From Castellaniella sp. (GTDB lineage: Bacteria > Pseudomonadota > Gammaproteobacteria > Burkholderiales > Burkholderiaceae_B): a stretch of DNA of 64,000 bases. Numbering within the stretch: the first letter of the stretch is position 1; the number at the start of each line of letters is the position of its first letter. The stretch is from NCBI RefSeq assembly GCF_034675845.1, contig NZ_JAUCCU010000001.1, forward strand, positions 1,674,001 to 1,738,000, read 5' to 3'. The notes beneath the pieces were generated by a model. It worked only from the letters and a program-made list of their open reading frames with translations. It searched no databases and was not told the origin of the DNA. The position numbers and the translations under genes were made by a program. Positions 1-6,897 of the stretch are shown in pieces.

Positions 1-16
1 GAACACGCAATAAATC

Positions 17-505
17 ATGCGCGTGCTGGGGCTGATTGATCGGGGCTTGTCGCGGCTGGTTTCCTGGGTGGCCCAGGCGATGTTGTGGTCTGCCGTGGCA
101 GCCGGGTTTTATCAGGTCCTGGCGCGGTTTATTTTGCAGTCGCCTTCGGCCTGGTCTGAGGCCTGGACGCGTGCCGCCATTATCTGGGCGGTGATGCTGG
201 GGGTGTCGCTGGCGTTTCGCCAGGGCGCCATGCTGGGGGTGGACTTGCTGCACAATCTGCTGGCGCCGCGCCGTGCGCGCTTGCTGGAACACCTGGTGTT
301 GCTGATTGTGGTGGGATTTCTAGGGTTTCTGATCTGGATCGGGATCGATATGACTTGGCGCGTGCGCTTTCAGTCTACCCCCAGCTTGGGGATATCGATC
401 TCCTGGATTTACCTGTCTATTCCGGTGGGGGCGACTTTATCTTTATTTGGCGCCTTGTCCTATTGGGCAGAAGATTCCCGCGTGCCGTACGTTGAAACCG
501 TTTAG
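17..505 (+). CDS. TRAP transporter small permease (DctQ type)
   Basis: This 162-residue protein has four hydrophobic membrane segments (roughly residues 10-32, 48-66, 88-108 and 128-148), the size and layout of the DctQ subunit of tripartite ATP-independent periplasmic (TRAP) transporters. DctQ pairs with the large DctM permease in the inner membrane and works with a periplasmic solute receptor. The large subunit follows 10 bases downstream, so the two form an operon. A TAA at bases 11-13, just before this start, could be the end of the receptor gene lying outside the window; only four codons are visible, so this is a guess. The substrate cannot be told from the permease alone; C4-dicarboxylates and other organic acids are usual in the family. 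Confidence 0.88.
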   Translation: MRVLGLIDRGLSRLVSWVAQAMLWSAVAAGFYQVLARFILQSPSAWSEAWTRAAIIWAVMLGVSLAFRQGAMLGVDLLHNLLAPRRARLLEHLVLLIVVGFLGFLIWIGIDMTWRVRFQSTPSLGISISWIYLSIPVGATLSLFGALSYWAEDSRVPYVETV

Positions 506-515
506 GGGCTAGATC

Positions 516-1793
516 ATGTCACAACTCATGGTCGTGTCCATGTTGCTGTTTTTCGGCCTGACGGTGCCGGTGGCCGTGTCCATCGGACTGGCCACCATGG
601 TCGGGGTGGGCTTTGACGGTCATATTACCTGGCTGGTGATTGCGCAGCAGCTGTATGCCGCCCTGGATAAATATCCATTGGTGGCCGTGCCGTTTTTCAT
701 CTTGGCCGGCAATCTGATGGAGGCCGGCGGCATTTCCGAACGCATGGTCGAATTCGCCAAAAGCGTGGTTGGCGGGATGCAAGGCGGGCTGGCCTGCAGC
801 TGTGTGCTGACCTGCATGATTTTCGCGGCGGTGGCAGGCTCCAGTGTGGCCACGACCTTTGCCGTGGGGGCGATTTTGATCCCCGCCATGGTCAAGGTCG
901 GCTATCCGGCACCCTTTGCGGCGTCCCTGCAGGCATCGGCGGCGGAACTCGGTGTGATTATTCCGCCGTCTATTCCCATGATTCTGTATGCCGTGTCCAC
1001 GGATACCTCGGTGGGCGAGGTCTTTATCGCTGGCATAGGCCCTGGGATATTGATTGTCTTGGCCCTGATGGGTTATGTGTGGCTGTATGCCCGGCGCAAT
1101 GGCCTGGGCAAGCATGATGGCGATGGCCGACTGCCTTTATGGGCGTCCTTCAAGCGCGCCTGGTTGGCGCTGTTGATGCCGGTCATCATTCTGGGGGGAA
1201 TTTACGGGGGGATATTCACACCCACCGAGGCCTCCGCCGTGGCGGTGGTCTACGCTTTGTTCGTCGGCGTCTTTGTCTATCGCCGACTGTCGTTTGCGGC
1301 GCTGGGGCGGACTTTTCATCGCTCGGTGGTGTCCACCGCCATCATCATGTTCATCATTGCCAATGCCGGGGTATTCGGTTTTCTGCTGAATCGTGCCGGT
1401 GTGCCGATGGCCCTGGGCGAATGGCTCAGCCATCTGTTCGGCAGCGAGATCACCTTCTTGTTGGGGGTCAATGTAGCCCTGTTCTTTATCGGCATGTTCA
1501 TCGAAACGTCCGCGTCCATCGTGGTGCTGGCGCCTTTGTTGCTGCCGGTTGCGATGCAGTTCGGGGTGGACCCGGCGCATTTCGGGGTGATCATGGTGGT
1601 CAATCTGGCCCTGGGCATGGTGACGCCGCCTTTTGGCGTCAACCTGTTTGCCGCCTGCACGGTGGCCAAGGTTCCCATCGAGCGCCTGGTGCGGCCCCTG
1701 CTGCCCTTTGTGGGGGTGGTGGTGGTCTGCCTGTTGGTGATTACGTATTGGCCGGATCTGGCGCTGTATTTCAGGGATCTGGTGTATCGCTAG
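516..1793 (+). CDS. TRAP transporter large permease (DctM type)
   Basis: The product is a 425-residue, very hydrophobic protein of DctM length with about twelve membrane segments. Family-typical stretches are visible: a PFFILAGNLM segment near residue 60, the ELGVIIPPSIPMILYA motif near residue 145, and the NLALGMVTPPFGVNLF motif near residue 365. It is the transport channel of the TRAP system and acts with the small permease encoded immediately upstream. Translation starts at an ATG ten bases after the upstream stop. No terminator-like hairpin was noticed in the 180 bases that follow. The substrate is not determinable here. Confidence 0.92.
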   Translation: MSQLMVVSMLLFFGLTVPVAVSIGLATMVGVGFDGHITWLVIAQQLYAALDKYPLVAVPFFILAGNLMEAGGISERMVEFAKSVVGGMQGGLACSCVLTCMIFAAVAGSSVATTFAVGAILIPAMVKVGYPAPFAASLQASAAELGVIIPPSIPMILYAVSTDTSVGEVFIAGIGPGILIVLALMGYVWLYARRNGLGKHDGDGRLPLWASFKRAWLALLMPVIILGGIYGGIFTPTEASAVAVVYALFVGVFVYRRLSFAALGRTFHRSVVSTAIIMFIIANAGVFGFLLNRAGVPMALGEWLSHLFGSEITFLLGVNVALFFIGMFIETSASIVVLAPLLLPVAMQFGVDPAHFGVIMVVNLALGMVTPPFGVNLFAACTVAKVPIERLVRPLLPFVGVVVVCLLVITYWPDLALYFRDLVYR

Positions 1794-1974
1794 AAAAGCA
1801 GGTTCAAAACACGGCAAATATAAGTAATATGTTCTAAGCACTATTCTGGTGTTGTTGCGATGGTTTTGATCCCTGAAACCGGGTGTTCAGACGGGCTGCC
1901 GATAAATTTGTGGATCACATAAAGCAAGGCTTTCCTGCGGCTGATGGATGGTTCAATTCTTCAAGGAATTCATC

Positions 1975-2961
1975 ATGGTTAAAAATATCCTGGGCCTGCT
2001 CGCTGTGGCGGTCGCAGTCGTTGTTCTTCTTCCCACCACAGTGGGCACCCCCGTCACGGGGGCGGTGGCCATTGCTGCGGTGCTCTTGGCACTGGGTTTG
2101 GTCGTGGCGGGGGTCAAAACTGTGCCGCAGGGCCAGCAGTGGACCATCGAACGTTTTGGCCGTTATACCCGGACCCTGACTCCTGGGCTTGGCCTGATCA
2201 TTCCATTCATTGATGTGGTGGGTACAAAACTCTCCATGATGGAATCCGTGCTGGATGTGCCTGCCCAGGGTGTTATTTCAAGCGACAACGTGGCCATCAC
2301 CGCCGATGCGGTTGTGTTCTACCGGGTGGATGATGCCGCTGCCGCCGCCTATCAGGTAGAACGCCTGGAAGACGCCATCCTGAATCTGTCTACCACCAAC
2401 TTGCGCTCGGTATTGGGTTCCCTGGAACTGGATGCCATGCTTTCAAACAGAGAGGTCATCAATGCCCGGCTGCTGGATGCCATGGATGCGGCGACCAGCC
2501 CCTGGGGCGTGAAAATCACGCGGGTTGAAATTCGCGACTTGTCCATGCCGCCTGAAATTCAGGATGCCATGAAGTTGCAAATGACCGCCGAACGCAAGCG
2601 CCGCGCCATGGTGACCGAAGCCCAAGGCAGGCGCGAAGCCGAAGTCGCGATCGCTGAAGGGGAAAAAACCGCTGCGGTGCTGCGCGCAGAAGGCGAGCGT
2701 GAGGCCGCTTTCAAGCTGGCCGAGGCCCGGGAACGCGAGGCCGCAGCCGAAGCCCGCGCCACCGAAGATGTGTCCCGCGCCATTGCGGGGGGCAATGAAC
2801 AGGCAGTCCAGTATTTTCTGGGTCTTAAATATGTGGAGGCCCTGAAGGAAATCGGCACGGCCAATAACAGCAAGCTGGTGCTGATGCCGCTTGAAGCCAG
2901 CGGCATCACCGGTGCCGTGGCCGGGATTTCCGAACTGCTGAACCATAAAAATCAGCCGTGA
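1975..2961 (+). CDS. SPFH/band 7 membrane protein (QmcA/stomatin-like)
   Basis: The protein has two hydrophobic stretches at the N-terminus, an SPFH/band 7 domain beginning near the QGQQWTIERFGRYTRTL stretch, and a long Ala/Glu-rich coiled coil rich in AEGE/AEAR repeats in the C-terminal half, as in stomatin-like QmcA proteins. These form large membrane oligomers and modulate membrane proteases such as FtsH. I place the start at the ATG at 1975 because AAGGA lies 7 bases before it; an upstream in-frame ATG at 1948 would add nine residues and lacks a good ribosome binding site. The next gene, an NfeD-like protein, overlaps its stop, a classic SPFH-NfeD operon. Confidence 0.9.
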   Translation: MVKNILGLLAVAVAVVVLLPTTVGTPVTGAVAIAAVLLALGLVVAGVKTVPQGQQWTIERFGRYTRTLTPGLGLIIPFIDVVGTKLSMMESVLDVPAQGVISSDNVAITADAVVFYRVDDAAAAAYQVERLEDAILNLSTTNLRSVLGSLELDAMLSNREVINARLLDAMDAATSPWGVKITRVEIRDLSMPPEIQDAMKLQMTAERKRRAMVTEAQGRREAEVAIAEGEKTAAVLRAEGEREAAFKLAEAREREAAAEARATEDVSRAIAGGNEQAVQYFLGLKYVEALKEIGTANNSKLVLMPLEASGITGAVAGISELLNHKNQP

Positions 2962-3428
2962 TGGACGATTTTCTGATTAATGCCAGTACTTGGGTCGTGC
3001 TGGGCGCGGTGCTTTGCATCCTGGAAGTCTTTGTTCCTGGCGGATTTTTGCTGTGGCTGGGTGTGGGAGCCTTGGCGACCGGGATTTTGCTGGGCATTTT
3101 TGATCTGAGCCATTTGCCTTATATTTTGATGGTCTTTGGTCTTTGCACATTGATCAGCGTCGCCCTGGGCCTGTTCGCTCAAAAACGGAAAAAAGAGACG
3201 CATGTTCCGGTGGTGAATACAGGGCTTTCCGCTTATGTGGGGCGCAGCGCGACGGTATTGCGGGTAGACGGCGGCTTGAGAATCGCTGTGGATGATAGTT
3301 CCTACCCGGCAACTTGCGTACCGGGCGTTCAATTAAAAGTTGGCGATACAGTGCATATTGTTCAGGTCACGCCTGATCGTGCTTTTTTAGTGGAGCCGGT
3401 GGGCAGGACATATTCAGAGAATCTTTAG
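2961..3428 (+). CDS. NfeD-like membrane protein
   Basis: This 155-residue protein has an N-terminal hydrophobic region with about three membrane segments and a C-terminal OB-fold-like domain (the GRSATVLRVDGG and LKVGDTVHIVQV stretches), matching the short NfeD1b class. NfeD proteins are partners of SPFH proteins in the membrane, and the gene starts inside the stop of the SPFH gene (TGATG), so translational coupling is expected. The ATG at 2961 is preferred over the GTG at 2958. Its stop codon overlaps the stop of the convergent vapC remnant by four bases (3425-3428). Confidence 0.85.
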   Translation: MDDFLINASTWVVLGAVLCILEVFVPGGFLLWLGVGALATGILLGIFDLSHLPYILMVFGLCTLISVALGLFAQKRKKETHVPVVNTGLSAYVGRSATVLRVDGGLRIAVDDSSYPATCVPGVQLKVGDTVHIVQVTPDRAFLVEPVGRTYSENL

Positions 3429-3833
3429 CTGACCGCCCAGTTTTCTATTTCTAGTGCAGGCACACGTGCGAATTCCGACGTATTGTTGGTCACCAGGATC
3501 AGGCCTTCGCTGCGTGCATGTCCGGCGATGTGCAGATCATTTACGCCGATGGTTTGACCCTGTTTTTCCAGGGCGGATCGGATGGCTCCGTAATGTTGGG
3601 CAGCCTTTGTACTGTAGGGCAATATTGCTAGTCGGCTGCAGAAATCTTCGATCACCGAAAGATTTTCGCTGACACGATTGCTTTTTTTCTGCACCATGTA
3701 GAAGTTCAGCCAAGGTGATGGTTGAAATGGCCATGCGGGTGGCATTGGCATTAAAACAGGCCAGCACTTCGATGGGCCGCTGCTTCAAGACGTAGATGAC
3801 GATGTTGGTATCCAACAAATAACGCAGCATCAA
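3425..3833 (-). pseudogene. vapC: vapC PIN-domain toxin, frameshifted at a poly-A run
   Basis: Read from 3833, the frame gives a normal VapC N-terminus (MLRYLLDTNIVIYVLK, then TLAELLHGAEK) and then runs out of family resemblance. A second frame from about 3690 to 3425 supplies the rest (SNRVSENLSVIEDFCSRL, GVNDLHIAGHARSEG, LVTNNTSEF). Joined, they make a PIN-domain RNase of about 133 residues, the usual VapC size, with the expected acidic residues (DTN, AELLHG, ND, TNN..EF). The break is at a run of seven A on the coding strand where six would restore the frame. The start overlaps the antitoxin stop by four bases. The toxin is probably inactive, unless slippage on the A-run restores it or the extra base is a sequencing error. 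Confidence 0.82.
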
Positions 3834-4063
3834 AGCGATTCTCGCTCTGCCTGGTTTTGGTCGGCACGATCTGGCATGAAATCGTCACTGACGGTCGGGC
3901 CGTTCAGGAAAAAGCTATCCCAGGTTTGGCCGACAGGTGAGATGATGCGTTCGTTTCCTTTTGCCCGGATTTCTACCTTATGTACGCCTTCAGGCAGGCG
4001 TACATCGACAGGAAAACGCACTGCCTGGGTGCGGTTATTGATGAAAACGGTGCCAATGGACAT
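3830..4063 (-). CDS. vapB: VapB-type antitoxin
   Basis: This 77-residue protein has the short N-terminal swapped-hairpin (AbrB/SpoVT-type) DNA-binding pattern of VapB: TVFINNRTQAVRFPVDVRLP followed by a C-terminal tail ending in acidic and polar residues that would bind the toxin. It overlaps vapC by four bases, as expected for a toxin-antitoxin operon. AAGGAA lies seven bases before the ATG. The gene looks intact although the toxin is frameshifted. VapB normally neutralises VapC and, with it, represses its own promoter, which lies just upstream. Confidence 0.85.
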   Translation of the reverse strand: MSIGTVFINNRTQAVRFPVDVRLPEGVHKVEIRAKGNERIISPVGQTWDSFFLNGPTVSDDFMPDRADQNQAERESL

Positions 4064-4096
4064 CTGATAGTTCCTTGATGATGCGTGTATATGGCA

Positions 4097-4125
4097 ATCG
4101 TATATAGCAAGGTCGCCTTAGTCAA
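4097..4125 (-). promoter_or_regulatory. Candidate vapBC promoter
   Basis: On the minus strand there is a -35-like TTGACT (4120-4125), a 17-base spacer and a -10-like TACGAT (4097-4102), ending about 33 bases before the vapB start. A GTATAT hexamer occurs twice here about 13 bases apart and could be part of the VapB operator. This is a pattern match only. Confidence 0.45.
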
Positions 4126-4142
4126 GCCCGAGGCGCTTTGAG

Positions 4143-6833
4143 TCAGAAAGCAGGCCCATCGTCATCCGTTGCAGCGACGGCTTTCTTTGGGGCCGCGGCT
4201 TTCTTGGGCGCGGCCTTTTTGGCGGTGGTGGCCTTCGTTGCAGGTTTCTTGGCAGCAGCGGTCTTGGTTGCCGTGGTCTTGGTTGCCGTGGTCTTGGTTG
4301 CCGTGGTCTTGGTTGCCGTGGTCTTGGCTGCTGTTTTCGCCGCTGTGGCCTTGCCTGCCGTGGCTTTAGCCCCCGCCTTGGGTGCGCGCGCCTCGAATTC
4401 AAAGCCGACCTTGCCGTCTGGCTGCAGCACCAGATAAGCCTTGAATTTGCGGTTGGTGCGGCTGGAGACAAAGCCGTCGAACAGGTCTGTTTTCCCGGTT
4501 TCCAGCAGCTTTGTGACCTGGGCGGCGGCGATTTCCTGCTGCAGGATGATCTTGCCGGTGCGGAACGTGCAGGCTTTGTTGGGGCCGACGGCGTGTTCGC
4601 AGACGTAGTTCATGCCGTATTCAAAGACCCGGCCCTGGCATTTCGGGCAGGCGCCCAGGGACGTTTGGCCAGAAAAATCGACAGGTTCGGTGTCTTCATC
4701 TTCTTTTTGGCCAAAGTCGAACTCAAGCTTGAATTCGTCGGTGATGCGCAGCACTGCGGCAAAGGGGCGGCCCATTTTGCTGATGAAGCCGGTTAGTGGC
4801 CCCAGGGTGCGATTGGTCAGCAGTTCTTCGACCTCGGGGACCTCGAAGGTGCGTCCGCCGGGGTGTTTGCCGATGGAAAAATCGCAACCGGTGCAGGCAT
4901 AGCGGCGATAGTTTTCCTTGACTACCGCGCCGCACTTGGGGCAGGGAGAGGTCAATGTGGCGTAGTCGCCGGGGACGGTGTCGCGTTCGTATTCTTTGGC
5001 GCGCTTGACGATGACCTGGGTCATTTGGGCGATTTCGCGCATGAAGGATTCGCGGTCCAGCTGGCGTTGTTCGATCAGCTTCAGCTGGTGTTCCCAGCCG
5101 CCGGTCAGTTCCGGCGAGGTCAGTTCATTGACCCCCAGACCGGCCAGCAAGGTCATCAGTTGGCGGGCCTTGGCGCTGGGGATCAGGTCCCGGCCCTCGC
5201 GGCGCAGATAGGTTTCGTTGATCAGCCCTTCGATGATGGAGGCCCGGGTGGCTGGTGTGCCCAGGCCGCGTTCGGACATGGCCTCGCGCAGGGCCTCGTC
5301 ATCCACCAGTTTCCCGGCACCTTCCATGGCGGACAGCAGGGTGGCTTCATTGAAGCGGGCTGGGGGGTTGGTGACCAGGGCGCGGGATTCAATGTCTTCG
5401 GTGCGGACGGGTTCGCCGTCGGCCACCGCCACCAGCGAGGCTTCGTCGCCTTGGGCTTCCCGGCCATAAATGGCCAACCAGCCGGGCGACACCAGCACCT
5501 TGCCCTCGGTTTTGAATTGATGGCCCGATACCTGAGTGATGCGGGTGGTGATGCGGAATTCGGCGGCTGGGAAAAACACGGCCAGAAAGCGCCGGGAGAT
5601 CAGTTCGTAAATCTTGAATTCGGCTTCGCTGAGCTCCCGGGGCACCTGCAGGGTGGGGATGATGGCAAAGTGGTCCGAGACCTTTTTGTCATCGAAGATG
5701 CGGCGATTGGGCTTGACCATTTGCTGGGCCACGGCCTGGGCGGCAAAGGGCTGTACTGAGCGTGCCACGCTGGATTCGCTATCGGCCAGCACTTGCATGG
5801 TCTGTTGCACGGTGCTGACGTAGTCTTGGGGCAGGTAGCGCGAATCGGTACGCGGGTAGGTCAGGGCCTTATGGCGTTCGTACAGGGTTTGGGCCAGCGC
5901 CAGGGTAGTTTTGGCCGAGAACCCGAAGCGTGAGTTGGCTTCGCGCTGCAGGGTCGTCAGGTCGAACAGGGCTGGGGACTGCTGGGTGCTGGGCTTGGAT
6001 TCCTCGGTGACGGTGCCGGGTTGATCACGACAGGCGCTGACCACGCTTTGGGCGGCACTGGCGGACCACAGGCGTGAATCGCGTGCGTCGGGGTCTTGTT
6101 CGTTTTTCTTGAAGCTGGGATCGAACCAACGGCCTTCGTAGAGGCCGGCGGCCGCCACGAAGGTGGCGTGGATTTCCCAGTAGTCGCGGCTGACGAATGC
6201 GCGGATGCGGTCTTCGCGTTCCATCACGATGGCCAGCGTGGGGGTTTGCACGCGGCCTACGGGGGTCTTGAAAAAGCCGCCGTCCTTGCTGTTGAAGGCG
6301 GTCATGGCGCGGGTGCCGTTGATGCCGACCAGCCAGTCGGCCTCGGCGCGCGAACGAGCGGCGGCCTCCAGGGGCTTCATGGTCTCGTCGTCACGCAGAT
6401 TGGCAAAGGCCTCGCGGATGGCGGCCTGGGTCATGGACCGCAGCCACAGACGCTGGACAGGTTTTTTTACCCCGGAATATTGCACGATGTAGCGGAAGAT
6501 GAGTTCGCCCTCGCGGCCCGCGTCACAGGCGTTGATCACGGCATCGACGTCCTTGCGCTTCAGTAGCTTGACCAGCAGCTTCAGGCGTTCGGCAGAGCGC
6601 TTGTCGGTGGGGCCGAGCTCGAATTTCGGCGGGATCACCGGCAGGTGAGCGAAGCTCCATTTGCCGCGCACAGGGTCGTTGGGTGCCACCAGACTGAGCA
6701 GGTGGCCCACGCTGGACGACAGCACGTATTGTTCGCTCTCGAAGTAGTCGCCTTCGCGGGTGAAGCCACCCAATGCGCGGGAGATGTCCAGGGCAACCGA
6801 CGGTTTTTCAGCAATAATCAGGGTTTTAGTCAT
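4143..6833 (-). CDS. topB: DNA topoisomerase III
   Basis: This type IA topoisomerase of 896 residues starts with a Toprim domain (TLIIAEKPSVA at the N-terminus, INACDAGREGELIFRYI near residue 110), then the core with the active-site tyrosine motif LTYPRTDSRYLP. It continues with two zinc-finger-like cysteine clusters (CPKCGAVV..CTGC and CPKCQGRV..CEHA) and a Lys/Ala/Thr-rich tail. It relaxes and decatenates DNA in the cytoplasm. I start it at the MTKTLII methionine at 6833; the in-frame extension to 6866 is not conserved-looking. The basic tail carries a tandem KTTAT repeat, encoded by four perfect 15-base units. It is convergent to vapBC transcription only in sharing the strand; the gap between them is 79 bases. 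Confidence 0.96.
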   Translation of the reverse strand: MTKTLIIAEKPSVALDISRALGGFTREGDYFESEQYVLSSSVGHLLSLVAPNDPVRGKWSFAHLPVIPPKFELGPTDKRSAERLKLLVKLLKRKDVDAVINACDAGREGELIFRYIVQYSGVKKPVQRLWLRSMTQAAIREAFANLRDDETMKPLEAAARSRAEADWLVGINGTRAMTAFNSKDGGFFKTPVGRVQTPTLAIVMEREDRIRAFVSRDYWEIHATFVAAAGLYEGRWFDPSFKKNEQDPDARDSRLWSASAAQSVVSACRDQPGTVTEESKPSTQQSPALFDLTTLQREANSRFGFSAKTTLALAQTLYERHKALTYPRTDSRYLPQDYVSTVQQTMQVLADSESSVARSVQPFAAQAVAQQMVKPNRRIFDDKKVSDHFAIIPTLQVPRELSEAEFKIYELISRRFLAVFFPAAEFRITTRITQVSGHQFKTEGKVLVSPGWLAIYGREAQGDEASLVAVADGEPVRTEDIESRALVTNPPARFNEATLLSAMEGAGKLVDDEALREAMSERGLGTPATRASIIEGLINETYLRREGRDLIPSAKARQLMTLLAGLGVNELTSPELTGGWEHQLKLIEQRQLDRESFMREIAQMTQVIVKRAKEYERDTVPGDYATLTSPCPKCGAVVKENYRRYACTGCDFSIGKHPGGRTFEVPEVEELLTNRTLGPLTGFISKMGRPFAAVLRITDEFKLEFDFGQKEDEDTEPVDFSGQTSLGACPKCQGRVFEYGMNYVCEHAVGPNKACTFRTGKIILQQEIAAAQVTKLLETGKTDLFDGFVSSRTNRKFKAYLVLQPDGKVGFEFEARAPKAGAKATAGKATAAKTAAKTTATKTTATKTTATKTTATKTAAAKKPATKATTAKKAAPKKAAAPKKAVAATDDDGPAF
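4261..4320 (-). repeat. Four perfect 15-base tandem repeats in the topB tail
   Basis: The unit GTCTTGGTTGCCGTG (plus strand) occurs four times head to tail, followed by a degenerate fifth copy from 4321. Each unit encodes five residues of the basic tail (K, T, T, A, T in rotation), so copy-number change keeps the frame and only alters tail length. Confidence 0.9.
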
Positions 6834-6897
6834 GTGATTCCATAGGTGGCCGTTTTGCGACCACAATAGCGCGGATCATACGAGGGGGCACCGCACC

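Noticed and set aside
3670..3700. Programmed -1 frameshift at the A AAA AAG heptamer in vapC
   Set aside because: A -1 shift from the start frame does not lead to the frame that holds the rest of VapC; a +1 (or loss of one A) is needed.
4863..5759. 298-residue plus-strand open frame inside topB
   Set aside because: It is antisense to the conserved core of topB, has low-complexity Gly/Ala/Phe composition, and no ribosome binding site or family motif.
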